Positions 18,126 to 27,288 of a stretch of 64,000 bases of DNA are shown piece by piece. Every line of letters starts with the position of its first letter. Within the stretch, counting starts at the first letter, position 1. A program made the position numbers and the translations under genes. The notes under the pieces were generated by a model that saw only the letters and a program-made list of their open reading frames with translations, was not told the origin of the DNA and searched no databases. The stretch lies in the NCBI RefSeq assembly GCF_027359595.1, contig NZ_CP114783.1, positions 1,550,001 to 1,614,000 of the forward strand, read 5' to 3'. The DNA is from Prochlorococcus marinus str. MIT 0912 (GTDB taxonomy: Bacteria > Cyanobacteriota > Cyanobacteriia > PCC-6307 > Cyanobiaceae).

Positions 18126-19236
18126 TTGCAAGACCTGACTGATTTTAAAAGAGACCTTTCTCTATTGACTTCTCGCCTGGGTACAGCCCAGGATTGTCTT
18201 TGACGAACCTGCATTACTCGCTAGAAAAAGGGATTTAGAGCAAGTTGCATCGCAACCTGAGTTTTGGAACGATCCCAAAAATGCGCAAAAACAGATGCGT
18301 CAACTTGATGAGGTTAAAGCAGAGTTAGAAAAATTAATTACATGGAGGGGTGCTATTGAGGATGCAAATCTTTCTCTAGAGCTTTTTGAGTTAGACCCTG
18401 ATGAAGAAATTCTTTCTGAGGCTCACAAAGGGCTTGAGAAATTAAAACAAGAACTTGAACGTTGGGAGACGGAGCGCCTCTTAAGTGGACCCTATGATAA
18501 AGAGGGTGCAGTTCTCTCCATTAATGCCGGTGCTGGTGGGACTGATGCCCAAGATTGGGCCCAAATGCTTCTAAGGATGTATACCCGTTGGGCTGAAAAT
18601 AATGGTATGAAAGTAATTATTAATGAACTTTCAGAGGGAGAGGAAGCTGGAATCAAAAGTGTCACTATCGAAATAGAAGGTGTTTACGCATATGGTTTTT
18701 TACAAAATGAAAAAGGAACTCATCGTTTAGTAAGAATCTCCCCTTTTAATGCCAATGGAAAGCGTCAAACAAGTTTTGCGGGAGTTGAAGTTATGCCTAA
18801 ACTTGATGAGGAGGTTGAACTTGAGATTCCTGAAAAGGATTTAGAAATTACGACAAGTCGCTCAGGTGGAGCAGGTGGACAAAATGTGAATAAAGTTGAG
18901 ACTGCGGTTCGAATTCTTCATGTGCCTACGGGTATTGCAGTTAGATGTACACAAGAAAGATCTCAGCTTCAAAATAAAGATAAGGCAATGGCACTTCTAA
19001 AATCAAAATTAATGGTCATAGCAGTAGAGCAAAGGGCTTCAGAGATTGCAGATATTCGGGGGGACATTGTTGAAGCTGCGTGGGGCAATCAAATTAGAAA
19101 TTATGTTTTTCACCCTTATCAGATGGTAAAAGATTTACGTACTGAAAAAGAGACAACAGATGTAGATTCAGTAATGAATGGGGAAATAGATATGTTTATC
19201 CAGTCTCTTTTAAGGCAAAATATTGAAGAGTCATAA
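18126..19236 (+). CDS. prfB: peptide chain release factor 2, made by programmed +1 frameshift
   Basis: Recognises UAA and UGA and triggers peptide release. The zero frame encodes [11 protein letters not shown]...GTAQDCL and stops at TGA 18201-18203. The +1 frame from 18202 continues as [15 protein letters not shown] and runs to 19236. The catalytic GGQ is in [11 protein letters not shown]. This is the classic CUU-UGA-C autoregulatory shift. With TTG 18126 the product is 369 residues, close to the family norm. An ATG at 18087 would add 13 hydrophobic residues unlike RF2. The exact start is therefore uncertain. The DUF3285, ybeY, dgkA and trpG genes follow on the same strand. Confidence 0.93.
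18190..18204 (+). other. programmed +1 ribosomal frameshift site of prfB
   Basis: Bases 18198-18204 read CTTTGAC: a CTT codon in the zero frame, then in-frame TGA, then C. An AGGA tract (18190-18193) sits four bases before the slippery CTT, resembling the internal Shine-Dalgarno sequence that promotes the shift in other bacteria. The reading frames on both sides encode the two parts of RF2. Confidence 0.92.
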
Positions 19237-19247
19237 ATCAATAAGAT

Positions 19248-19439
19248 ATGAATAATAAAATTATTTCTGATGACGTTGCCAGAAAAGGAACGCCATCTCC
19301 AAGTTTTGTCAAACTTGCGATGAAAAACATGGTCCGGAAAGGCAGTCAAAGTCTTTCTCATTTTGGTTTAACAGCATTGGGTTTTCTTGGATTTATTCTT
19401 TTAGTTGCTGTTCTTGGGAAACCCCATATCCCTCAATAA
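19248..19439 (+). CDS. small DUF3285-family membrane protein
   Basis: A 63-residue protein with a polar, basic N-terminal half and one C-terminal hydrophobic segment (about residues 40-57), ending GKPHIPQ. The make-up and its position right after prfB match the cyanobacterial DUF3285 family of unknown function. It starts 11 bases after prfB and ends 4 bases before the preferred ybeY start, so it lies within the operon. Confidence 0.8.
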   Translation: MNNKIISDDVARKGTPSPSFVKLAMKNMVRKGSQSLSHFGLTALGFLGFILLVAVLGKPHIPQ

Positions 19440-19443
19440 CTTG

Positions 19444-19998
19444 ATGGAGAATTATTCGACTACTTCGTATAAATTGGATGTAGATCTTTCTTTTACGCCC
19501 TTCCCCGTTGAAGATTTAGATGTCTATGTGAAGAGTGAGACTTTAGAGTTGATGAAAAATCCAAGTAAATGGATTAAGGAGATAGGTAGCTGGATTAGAT
19601 TTATCCAAGTAGATAAATCATTGAAGTGTCCTGAAATTGTCAGGAATGCATCTCAACTTAGTTTGGGTTTGGAATTAACTAATGATAAAAAAATTCTTGA
19701 TTTGAATAATTCCTGGCTTGGGAAATCAAAAAGTACAGATGTGCTTTCATTTCCCATTATTGATGAGACATTTTTAGGTGTAAGTAATGAATTTCTTGAA
19801 TTGGGTGACATAGTTATCTCAGTCCCGACAGCAATCAGACAAGCCAAAGATAATAATGTTGATTTATTTAGAGAACTTAGATGGCTTGCAACTCATGGCC
19901 TTTTACACCTTTTGGGTTGGGATCATAGTGACGAAGAGAGTCTTAATAAAATGCTTTTAATTCAAGAGCAACTTCTTGATATTGGAGTTATTCTTTAA
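19444..19998 (+). CDS. ybeY: endoribonuclease YbeY (16S rRNA maturation)
   Basis: A zinc-dependent RNase used in 16S 3'-end processing and ribosome quality control. The zinc site HGLLHLLGWDH lies at about residues 151-161, and the upstream motif STDVLSFPI is typical. ATG 19444 is preferred: it gives 184 residues and avoids overlap with the gene before it. An earlier in-frame ATG at 19405 would lie inside that gene. Confidence 0.93.
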   Translation: MENYSTTSYKLDVDLSFTPFPVEDLDVYVKSETLELMKNPSKWIKEIGSWIRFIQVDKSLKCPEIVRNASQLSLGLELTNDKKILDLNNSWLGKSKSTDVLSFPIIDETFLGVSNEFLELGDIVISVPTAIRQAKDNNVDLFRELRWLATHGLLHLLGWDHSDEESLNKMLLIQEQLLDIGVIL

Positions 19999-20021
19999 AA
20001 TAAGAATGAAGACTCACAAAT

Positions 20022-20480
20022 ATGGTTCCTGAGATATCCAATGACTCTGAAAGAGAAGTTAGGGACATGTCTCAAACTCTTCAAAGTTCCAATAAAAGGT
20101 CATCGTGGAAGATAGCTAAAGATTTACCAACTAGTTTTTTATATGCAGCTAAAGGATTAAAATATGCTTTCTCAACCCAGAGAAATTTTCGGATTCATGT
20201 TGGTTTTGCATTGGGTGCGTTTGGCTTAAGCTTTTTTTTAGGCCTTAAGAAAAGTGATTTAGCAATAATGGCCCTTACAGCCACTAGTGTGTTAGTAGTT
20301 GAATTGCTTAATACAGCGATTGAATCTGTTGTTGATTTGGCTATTGGGAAACGATTTCATCCTCTCGCGCAAATCGCTAAAGATTGTTCAGCTGGGGCAG
20401 TTTTAGTAGCTTCAATCAGTTCGGTGCTGATTGCTGCTTTATTATTATTTCCTCCATTACTTCAACAGTTAGGAATTTAA
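20022..20480 (+). CDS. dgkA: diacylglycerol/undecaprenol kinase family protein
   Basis: A small integral-membrane lipid kinase. The 152-residue protein has a roughly 45-residue polar N-terminal tail, then three hydrophobic helices. The motif ELLNTAIESVVDL is the catalytic signature. In bacteria outside the proteobacteria this family mostly phosphorylates undecaprenol, so that is the likely substrate (inference). It sits 23 bases after ybeY, a pairing often seen across bacteria. Confidence 0.9.
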   Translation: MVPEISNDSEREVRDMSQTLQSSNKRSSWKIAKDLPTSFLYAAKGLKYAFSTQRNFRIHVGFALGAFGLSFFLGLKKSDLAIMALTATSVLVVELLNTAIESVVDLAIGKRFHPLAQIAKDCSAGAVLVASISSVLIAALLLFPPLLQQLGI

Positions 20481-20493
20481 TGGCTTAAAAACT

Positions 20494-21090
20494 ATGTTTT
20501 TGGTGATCGACAATTATGACAGTTTCACTTATAACCTCGTTCAATATTTGGGCGAACTAGCTTCTCAGCACCCTATTGCGTCAGAAGTAAGAGTTGAACG
20601 TAATGATGCTCTGACGATCAGTGAGATTAAAGATTTAAATCCTGATGCGATTTTGTTATCTCCTGGTCCAGGAGATCCGAATCAATCTGGAGTTTGTCTG
20701 GATATTCTATCTGAGTTATCAATTGAAATACCAACGCTTGGCGTCTGTCTTGGTCATCAAGCTATTACTCAAGCGTTCGGTGGAAAAATAATCAGAGCTC
20801 ACGAATTAATGCATGGTAAAACATCTAATGTTTTGCATAGAGGTACTGGAATATTTAAAGATTTGCCTAATCCTTTAGTAGCAACTAGATATCATAGCTT
20901 AATTGCAGAGAGAGAAGGGTTCCCAGAATGCTTAGAGGTTATAGCCTGGCTAGAGGATGAAACAATTATGGGAATAACTCATAAAGATTATCCGCACATA
21001 TATGGGGTACAGTTCCATCCTGAGAGTGTATTGACCGAAGCTGGTCATAAGTTACTCTCTAATTTCTTGGACATAGCTGATTCTTCCTAG
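20494..21090 (+). CDS. trpG: anthranilate synthase component II (glutamine amidotransferase; may also serve as PabA)
   Basis: Supplies ammonia from glutamine to TrpE, and perhaps also to PabB. The 198-residue class I amidotransferase has DNYDSFTYNLVQYL at 6-19, SPGPGDP, the nucleophile C85 in GVCLGHQ, and the catalytic pair H175/E177 in FHPES. No trpE adjoins. It begins 13 bases after dgkA and ends the prfB operon. It is convergent with the hisC-type gene. Confidence 0.92.
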   Translation: MFLVIDNYDSFTYNLVQYLGELASQHPIASEVRVERNDALTISEIKDLNPDAILLSPGPGDPNQSGVCLDILSELSIEIPTLGVCLGHQAITQAFGGKIIRAHELMHGKTSNVLHRGTGIFKDLPNPLVATRYHSLIAEREGFPECLEVIAWLEDETIMGITHKDYPHIYGVQFHPESVLTEAGHKLLSNFLDIADSS

Positions 21091-21129
21091 AATAGCTCAA
21101 CTTATGTAGATGTTATCAAATATTATACA

Positions 21130-22245
21130 CTATATTTCATCGACAATCTTGAAAACTGACCAGAACCTTTTCATCTGATCAATTGTTCCAATGCTAACTC
21201 TGATGGAGCCTTTTAAATCTTTTTTCTTATCCATATTTCTAATTAAAATTCCAGATGACTTTAGCTTTTGCTCAACTTGTGTTGGGTTTGATCTTGGCCA
21301 AAGTAGAAAATAGTTTCCTCCATCAATATGATGCTTAACATGGTACTTCTCGAATTGATCTTTGATCCAATTACGAGCCTCAAGTACTTCGTTCACGTAC
21401 GAATCAGTATAGGACTGATCTTTCAGTGCTGCAAAAGCAGCAATCACAGCAAAGTTATTGACGTCATAAGGACCAGTGACTCTATTAACAATATTAATTA
21501 CTTTGGAATGACCAAGAGCAAACCCAATTCTTAAACTTGCCAAACCAGCAGTCTTAGAAAGTGATCTTAATACAACAAGATTAGGTGTCTTTTGGAAATT
21601 TACAAATGGTAGAACACTATCACCTGTAAACGCCTCGTAAAGTTCATCGACAACAACTAGTGTTTTAGATGAAAGTTTTGTGATCTCTATAATTCTTTCA
21701 GGACTTAACCTTGTTCCGGTGGGGTTATTGGGGTTGCAGATGAGTAAAATTTTCGGATTATTTTGAGTGATGAATTCGCAAATACTATCAAATGGATATT
21801 GAAAATCTTTCCCCTCATAGGGTATTGAATTGATTTTCATGCCTCGCATTTGTGCGCAAGGGGTATAATATCCAAAAGTAGGCGATGTTGTTAGCATTAG
21901 ATCATTAAAGTCGCCATAGGCATGAAAAATAGCATTTATTGCTGCATCTACTCCATTAAAAATACCAATTTCAGAAGAGTTTATATTTACGCTTGAATTT
22001 TGTTTAATGAGAGCTTCTACTACTTTTTCTTTTAGACCTGAGTATTCAGGATAAATAGAGATTTCATCTCTGCTTATTTCTCTTAGTGATTTAATTACTA
22101 GCGGGCTTGGCCCAATAGTGTTTTCATTAAAGTCTAGTCTTAGTAAATTTCGTCTTCCTTCCAATGGTGCTGAATATGGCTTTAAATTCTCGATATCTTT
22201 CCTTGGATTAGGTAGATCAATAAATGAACCTTCTGTTTTTTCCAT
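21130..22245 (-). CDS. hisC: class I/II aminotransferase, HisC-like
   Basis: A PLP-dependent transaminase of 371 residues, probably histidinol-phosphate aminotransferase. It has NPNNPTGT at 171-178, VVDELYEAF, and the PLP lysine K231 in SLSKTAGLASLRIG, with a C-terminal arginine-containing IRVSIGT. A second, less similar family member (36664-37746) lies in the window, so the true substrate of each needs care. Its start codon shares one base with the argS stop (TAATG), so translation may be coupled. Confidence 0.8.
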   Translation of the reverse strand: MEKTEGSFIDLPNPRKDIENLKPYSAPLEGRRNLLRLDFNENTIGPSPLVIKSLREISRDEISIYPEYSGLKEKVVEALIKQNSSVNINSSEIGIFNGVDAAINAIFHAYGDFNDLMLTTSPTFGYYTPCAQMRGMKINSIPYEGKDFQYPFDSICEFITQNNPKILLICNPNNPTGTRLSPERIIEITKLSSKTLVVVDELYEAFTGDSVLPFVNFQKTPNLVVLRSLSKTAGLASLRIGFALGHSKVINIVNRVTGPYDVNNFAVIAAFAALKDQSYTDSYVNEVLEARNWIKDQFEKYHVKHHIDGGNYFLLWPRSNPTQVEQKLKSSGILIRNMDKKKDLKGSIRVSIGTIDQMKRFWSVFKIVDEI

Positions 22246-24068
22246 TACATTCTTTCCAGAGTGGGGATGCCTAACAAACTCATCCCAAGTTTAAGTGTAT
22301 CTGCAGTGATGGAGCATAAAGCAAGTCTACTGGTTCTGGCAGGTTCACTTGTTTTTAAAATAGGAACTTGATCATAGAATCTGTTGAAAATCTGACTTAA
22401 TTCAAATAAATACCCGCAGAGACGATTAGGAAGAAGTTCTTTTTCGACTTCAGCGATAATACAATCAAGTTGTAATAACTTTCGAATCAAGGCCCATTCT
22501 TGTGCTTCATTGAACTGAAAATTTTGACTTGAGACATTTAAATCCCCACCTTTGCGAGATATTCCGGCTATTCGTACCAATGCATAAAGTAAATAAGGTG
22601 CTGTATTCCCCTGCAATGAGAGCATCTTATCAAAACTAAATTGGTAGTTAGAAACTCTATTTTGACTTAGATCCGCATACTTGATAGCTGCAATCCCAAC
22701 AGTGGTAGAAACTTTATCTATAAAACTTTCATTTTCGGATCTGCTTTCAGTATTGAGACGATCTTTAAGATCTTCTCGTGCTCGTTGAATTGCTTCATCC
22801 AGAAGGTCTACTAATCTAACTGTTTCTCCAGAACGAGTTTTTAACTTCTTACCATCTTCTCCTTGAACAAGACCAAAGGGGACATGCTCAATTTGACAAT
22901 CTGTAGGAATCCAATTTGCAAGCTTTGCAATTTGAAAAACCCCAGAGAAATGTGATGCTTGACCAGCATCTGTGACATAAATCAACCGGAATGCTCCATC
23001 TCCATGTGGGGGAGTAGTTAATCTGTACCTAAGGGCTGCCAAATCAGTGGTTGCATAATTAAAACCTCCGTCACTTTTTTGAATAATTATTGGTTGAGGT
23101 TTGCCGTCTTTTCCTACTACGCCATCAAGGAAAATACATTGAGCCCCTTGATCATTTATTAGTAAATTTTTATTTTTTAAATCATTAATAACATCTACTA
23201 AAAATTTGTTATAAAAGGACTCACCTCTTTCAATTAGCTTGATATCAAGTCGATCGTAGATCTTTTGAAACTCTTTTCTGGATTGTTTACAGAGTAATTG
23301 CCACGCAATTAGACTTTCTTTATCACCTGATTGTAAATTAACAACCTCATTTCTAGATTTATTTTGAAAGATTTGATCTTCATCAAATCTTTTTTTTGAT
23401 TGACGATAGAAATTTACTAGATCGCTTATTTCCACTACATCTTTTGTATGGAGTGCCTCTGGTATAACCTCTTTGAGATGAGTGATGAGCATGCCAAATT
23501 GTGTACCCCAATCTCCCACATGATTGAGCCGTAAGACTTCATAACCGCAGAATTCAAGAACCCGTGCTAAGGAGTCCCCAATAATTGTTGATCGTAAGTG
23601 CCCAACATGCATTTCTTTGGCAATATTTGGGCTGGAAAAATCAATAATCACGCGGTTATTATTTTTTCGATCTTCTATTTTGTCATGACTAAATTTTTTG
23701 AGAGGCACCCCCAATCTTTTATCATTTAAACGAAAGTGGATTTCCGATATAAGTGTTTTTGAATTTATGGATAGGTTTATGAAACCTGGACCTGCAATGA
23801 CTGGTGGATTACATATTTTAATGAACTCATTATCTTCATGTAGTTGATCAGCTATTTGTTGTGCAATATCACGAGGAGGTTGTTTTATTTCTTTTGCCAG
23901 TGATAAAGCACAATTTATTTGAAAATCTCCAAATTCCGGCTTGGATGCGGGGACTAAATTAGAGCCTGTAAGTATTTTAGAAGTTTTTGAACTTCGATTC
24001 TCTTTTGGGAATACTTTGATGAAAGCTCTATTAAGGGCTTCTTCTAGTCTGGTGGATATTTCAAGCAT
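22245..24068 (-). CDS. argS: arginyl-tRNA synthetase
   Basis: Charges tRNA-Arg. The 607-residue class I synthetase has [17 protein letters not shown], with the HIGH-type motif HVGH at about 154-157. It has a degenerate KMSK region ([10 protein letters not shown]), as is usual for ArgRS, and an alpha-helical C-terminal anticodon-binding domain ending in GIPTLERM. It overlaps the downstream aminotransferase start by one base. Confidence 0.97.
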   Translation of the reverse strand: MLEISTRLEEALNRAFIKVFPKENRSSKTSKILTGSNLVPASKPEFGDFQINCALSLAKEIKQPPRDIAQQIADQLHEDNEFIKICNPPVIAGPGFINLSINSKTLISEIHFRLNDKRLGVPLKKFSHDKIEDRKNNNRVIIDFSSPNIAKEMHVGHLRSTIIGDSLARVLEFCGYEVLRLNHVGDWGTQFGMLITHLKEVIPEALHTKDVVEISDLVNFYRQSKKRFDEDQIFQNKSRNEVVNLQSGDKESLIAWQLLCKQSRKEFQKIYDRLDIKLIERGESFYNKFLVDVINDLKNKNLLINDQGAQCIFLDGVVGKDGKPQPIIIQKSDGGFNYATTDLAALRYRLTTPPHGDGAFRLIYVTDAGQASHFSGVFQIAKLANWIPTDCQIEHVPFGLVQGEDGKKLKTRSGETVRLVDLLDEAIQRAREDLKDRLNTESRSENESFIDKVSTTVGIAAIKYADLSQNRVSNYQFSFDKMLSLQGNTAPYLLYALVRIAGISRKGGDLNVSSQNFQFNEAQEWALIRKLLQLDCIIAEVEKELLPNRLCGYLFELSQIFNRFYDQVPILKTSEPARTSRLALCSITADTLKLGMSLLGIPTLERM

Positions 24069-24143
24069 GATGTTTATGGTTAGTTAGATACTCTTAAGAT
24101 TTTTCGGTTTTTATGATGTTGTGAGAAACCCGTTTATTCATTT

Positions 24144-25007
24144 TTAGTCAAAGCGCATACTGAAATCTATCCATTTACTTTTAGTAATTGGCGCGCTAGT
24201 TGAGATTAGATCAATACCTGTGAAAACATAGTCCGATAAATTATCTGGGTTGATTCCAGAAACTTCAATAACAATATTTTTTGAGATGTATGTGAAATCA
24301 TTGGTTTTTGAAAGTTGACGTAATTCTGGCACTAATTTTGCTATCGCTGTGATAGACATTTCATCAAGTAAAACTCCATCAGCACCTGCCTCTACAGCTT
24401 CTTTCGCTTGGGAGGGAGTTTCTGCTTCGACTATTATTTTTTTTGTCCATGGAATAGTTTTTTTTAAGATTTTGATACTCTCTTTAATCCCCCGAGACCA
24501 TTCAATATGATTTTCTTTCAACATGGCAGCATCATCTAATCCAAGTCTATGATTAATACCACCACCACAATGAAAAGCATATTTTTCAAATATTCTCAGA
24601 CCTGGAGTCGTTTTACGGGTGTCTGCTAACTTCACATCGGATCCTGATAGTTTGGCTACTAGTAAAGCTGTTGATGTAGCAATACCAGAAAGATGCATGG
24701 CTACATTTAGAGTTATTCGCTCTCCTGCTACTAAAGAAGAGGATGAACCTTTTAATTCTAGAAGTCTTTGATTCTTTTTAAACTTCTGACCATCCTCTAT
24801 TAGAAGTTGAATATCAACTTGGGGATCAATTTTTCTAAATATTAGTTTGACTAGATCTCCACCGCAAAAAGTCCCATCCTCTTTTGCTACCCAATGTGCT
24901 GATACACTTCTTTCGTTGAGGACAAATCTTGTGAGATCTCCATGACCGAGATCTTCCTCAATCCAGGTGTCTAATATTTTATGTAGCTTTGGTGAGCGAA
25001 GATCCAC
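24144..25007 (-). CDS. nadC: nicotinate-nucleotide pyrophosphorylase (carboxylating)
   Basis: Converts quinolinate and PRPP to nicotinate mononucleotide in NAD synthesis. The 287-residue protein has the family motifs EDLGHGDLT near the N-terminus, ADTRKTTPGLR, FHCGGGINHRLGLDDA and KENHIEW, all lining the active site. It stands alone between argS and the gap before mnmE. Confidence 0.95.
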   Translation of the reverse strand: MDLRSPKLHKILDTWIEEDLGHGDLTRFVLNERSVSAHWVAKEDGTFCGGDLVKLIFRKIDPQVDIQLLIEDGQKFKKNQRLLELKGSSSSLVAGERITLNVAMHLSGIATSTALLVAKLSGSDVKLADTRKTTPGLRIFEKYAFHCGGGINHRLGLDDAAMLKENHIEWSRGIKESIKILKKTIPWTKKIIVEAETPSQAKEAVEAGADGVLLDEMSITAIAKLVPELRQLSKTNDFTYISKNIVIEVSGINPDNLSDYVFTGIDLISTSAPITKSKWIDFSMRFD

Positions 25008-25195
25008 AATACAACAAATACATTCGTTACTATACCAATATTAAAACCATATATAAAAATATCTTTTTCTATATTTAAATTTTATCTACTTATTTTGTCT
25101 TAAAAGTTTTAAAAAATAGAAATCTTTTAATATTTTTTCTTTGAGATATGTGAACTATATGCTTTAATTAAATTACTATCAACTTTTTCGATCAA

Positions 25196-25291
25196 GTGGA
25201 CGTTGTTCATAGTGTGAATATTATGGTTGCACTACTGATTGGAGGAGTTTGCTATTACTTATATTACATTTTTACAATCGATAATCAGTAG
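25196..25291 (+). CDS. possible very small membrane peptide
   Basis: An in-frame GTG at 25196 opens 31 codons to TAG 25289-25291. The C-terminal part (from ATG 25223) reads MVALLIGGVCYYLYYIF, a convincing single transmembrane segment, followed by a short polar tail. Picocyanobacteria encode many such tiny membrane proteins, but I do not recognise this one, and both arms of an inverted repeat lie within it. Treat it as a candidate only. Confidence 0.25.
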   Translation: MDVVHSVNIMVALLIGGVCYYLYYIFTIDNQ

Positions 25292-25292
25292 T
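25231..25292. repeat. 10-bp inverted repeat downstream of mnmE
   Basis: ACTACTGATT at 25231-25240 and AATCAGTAGT at 25283-25292 are exact reverse complements, separated by 42 bases. The spacing is long for a terminator and no T-run follows. It could be a weak RNA stem or chance. It overlaps the tiny ORF noted here. Confidence 0.5.
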
Positions 25293-25308
25293 AGATAAAC
25301 ACTGCTGA

Positions 25309-26703
25309 TTACTTACCAATACAGAATTTCGAAAATATATTATCAAGTAAGCTTTCTGTTAAATCGTCTCCTGTTAGTTCTCCTAAATAATTAATAGCTT
25401 GTCTTAAATCAATCGTCCAGAAATCCCACGGTAGCTTTTCATCAAAAACTTTATTAATATTTTCTAGGGATTCCATCGTGGATTTCGCGAGGTCAAGTTG
25501 TCTTTCATTTAGAGCAATATGCAATCCATGCGTTTGAGAAGAACCACATATTTTTAGTATGTAACTAATTAGATCGCTTTCTCCATTTCCGGTTTTTGCA
25601 CTCATAATCACTAGATTTTCTTTTTTTAATATATATTTTGGAACTTTTTTACAAGATTGGTTGTTCGTTAAATCAGATTTATTTCCAACAATTAAGAATG
25701 GAATATTTTTGGGCAATTGTTTTAGTATTGACTCATCCTCGCTAGTCCATCCTTTTGAATAATCAAAGATTAATATGATTAGATCAGCTTGAATTAAAGT
25801 TTTTTTAGTTCTAGAAATTCCAATATTTTCGATGATATTGTTAGTCTCTCTTAGACCTGCTGTATCAATAAAAGTTACTGGTATGCCCTCCAATACAATC
25901 TCACTTTCTAAAAGATCTCTTGTGGTTCCAGGTAAGTCAGTCACAATAGCTTTTTCTTGTTTACAAAGACTATTTAGTAAGGAGCTTTTTCCTACATTAG
26001 GCTTTCCGGTTAGTGCAACTTTTAAGCCCGAACGAACCCAAGATGCTCTTGTAGCATTATCAATTAGTTCAATTAGATCTTTTTTAATTGCGATAAGTTC
26101 ATTCTGTACATGCTTTTCATCTAGAATTGGAAGATCTTCTTCAAAATCTATTCTTGCTTCAATTTCCGTTAGTTGCTCAATCAATCGTTTCCTAATTGAT
26201 TGAATCGTAGTTTGAATATTTCCTTCAATTCCATTAATTGCAAGTTCTGCTGCTTTTCGACTTCTTGCTGATACCAGCTCACTAATTGATTCTGCTTGAG
26301 TGAGGCTAAGACGACCATTGAGCACGGCTCGTTGACTAAACTCACCTGGTTCTGCTCTTCGAACAGTTGGGATATTCAGAATTCTTTCAAGGATCTTTTG
26401 GACTGCAATGATTCCACCATGGCAATGAATTTCTACTACATCTTCACCTGTAAAGCTTCGTGGCCCTTTCATTATTAGTATTAAGACTTCATCGATAAAT
26501 ATTCTTTGATTTGCTTCTGTTACATGTCCGTACAGCACTTTGTGAGTGCTCCACTCGTGCGTTCCTGGAATATGAACAATAGTTTTAGTTATCTCAATAG
26601 CGGATGATCCAGAGATCCTAATGACAGCGATACTTCCTTGGCCGGGAGAAACAGCAGTCGCAATTGCAGCAATAGTATCTTCAGTAGGGGAAAACGAATT
26701 CAT
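25309..26703 (-). CDS. mnmE: tRNA-5-carboxymethylaminomethyl-2-thiouridine GTPase MnmE
   Basis: With MnmG, modifies the wobble uridine of several tRNAs using a folate-bound one-carbon unit. The 464-residue protein has the N-terminal folate-binding domain, a helical domain, and an inserted G domain: GKPNVGKSS at about 233-241, DLPGTTRD and DTAGLRE. The invariant C-terminal CIGK is present, so the protein is complete. It is divergent from the DUF2062 gene. Confidence 0.97.
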   Translation of the reverse strand: MNSFSPTEDTIAAIATAVSPGQGSIAVIRISGSSAIEITKTIVHIPGTHEWSTHKVLYGHVTEANQRIFIDEVLILIMKGPRSFTGEDVVEIHCHGGIIAVQKILERILNIPTVRRAEPGEFSQRAVLNGRLSLTQAESISELVSARSRKAAELAINGIEGNIQTTIQSIRKRLIEQLTEIEARIDFEEDLPILDEKHVQNELIAIKKDLIELIDNATRASWVRSGLKVALTGKPNVGKSSLLNSLCKQEKAIVTDLPGTTRDLLESEIVLEGIPVTFIDTAGLRETNNIIENIGISRTKKTLIQADLIILIFDYSKGWTSEDESILKQLPKNIPFLIVGNKSDLTNNQSCKKVPKYILKKENLVIMSAKTGNGESDLISYILKICGSSQTHGLHIALNERQLDLAKSTMESLENINKVFDEKLPWDFWTIDLRQAINYLGELTGDDLTESLLDNIFSKFCIGK

Positions 26704-26773
26704 TAATCAATAATCACGCAATCTTCACTAAGATCAACTCTAGTTTCTTTTTTGGATCAAGATTTTTTAAAAC

Positions 26774-27229
26774 ATGAAAAAAATCTTCCTAAATCTAATA
26801 CAAAGAATTCGTAAATTTATCTCTTGGCTCTGGAATCAGGAAGGTTCTCCCTCTATGAGAGCATTAGGACTGGGTGTGGGGATATTTAGTGGTTGCTTTC
26901 CATTCTTTGGTTTGCAAACCTTGATGGGTGTGTTTTTAGCAAAAATCTTCAAAGGAAACAGTATTTTGGCGGCTGTTGGAACCTGGATTAGCAACCCATT
27001 TACTTATGTTCCTCTTTATTATTTTAATTATAGACTGGGCTCATTAATACTCAATAAAGATAAAAATGTAGTAGATTTTAGCCATATCACTACAAATGAG
27101 TTGTGGTCTCAAGGTTGGTACTTGAGTTCTAGACTGATTCTGGGTTCGACATGTATGGGTCTTTTTGCGGGAGTAGTTGGTGGATTTGGTCTATATTTTT
27201 TACTCAAAAAACTCTCTAATAAAATTTAA
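26774..27229 (+). CDS. DUF2062 membrane protein
   Basis: A 151-residue protein with two or three hydrophobic segments and the DUF2062 pattern: MRALGLGVGIFSGCFPFFGLQ, then GTWISNPFTYVPLYY, then a glycine-rich final helix. The family is widespread and its function is unknown; a role in envelope or lipid work is sometimes suggested. It is convergent with relA/spoT, 59 bases apart. Confidence 0.85.
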   Translation: MKKIFLNLIQRIRKFISWLWNQEGSPSMRALGLGVGIFSGCFPFFGLQTLMGVFLAKIFKGNSILAAVGTWISNPFTYVPLYYFNYRLGSLILNKDKNVVDFSHITTNELWSQGWYLSSRLILGSTCMGLFAGVVGGFGLYFLLKKLSNKI

Positions 27230-27288
27230 AATGCTATATCTTAGATATCATTTATTTGTTATTAAAAATCTTTTGGATCAGGTAACAG

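Larger units (their letters stand above)
25008..25308. other. non-coding gap between nadC and mnmE
   Basis: About 300 bases, very A+T-rich, lying upstream of nadC and downstream of mnmE (both on the minus strand). It must hold the nadC promoter. It also holds an inverted repeat and a possible tiny membrane-peptide ORF on the plus strand, listed separately. I see no tRNA or known RNA motif. Confidence 0.6.

Noticed and set aside
18295-19236. prfB starting at ATG 18295
   Set aside because: The conserved RF2 N-terminus continues upstream in the same frame to the frameshift site and then in the zero frame.
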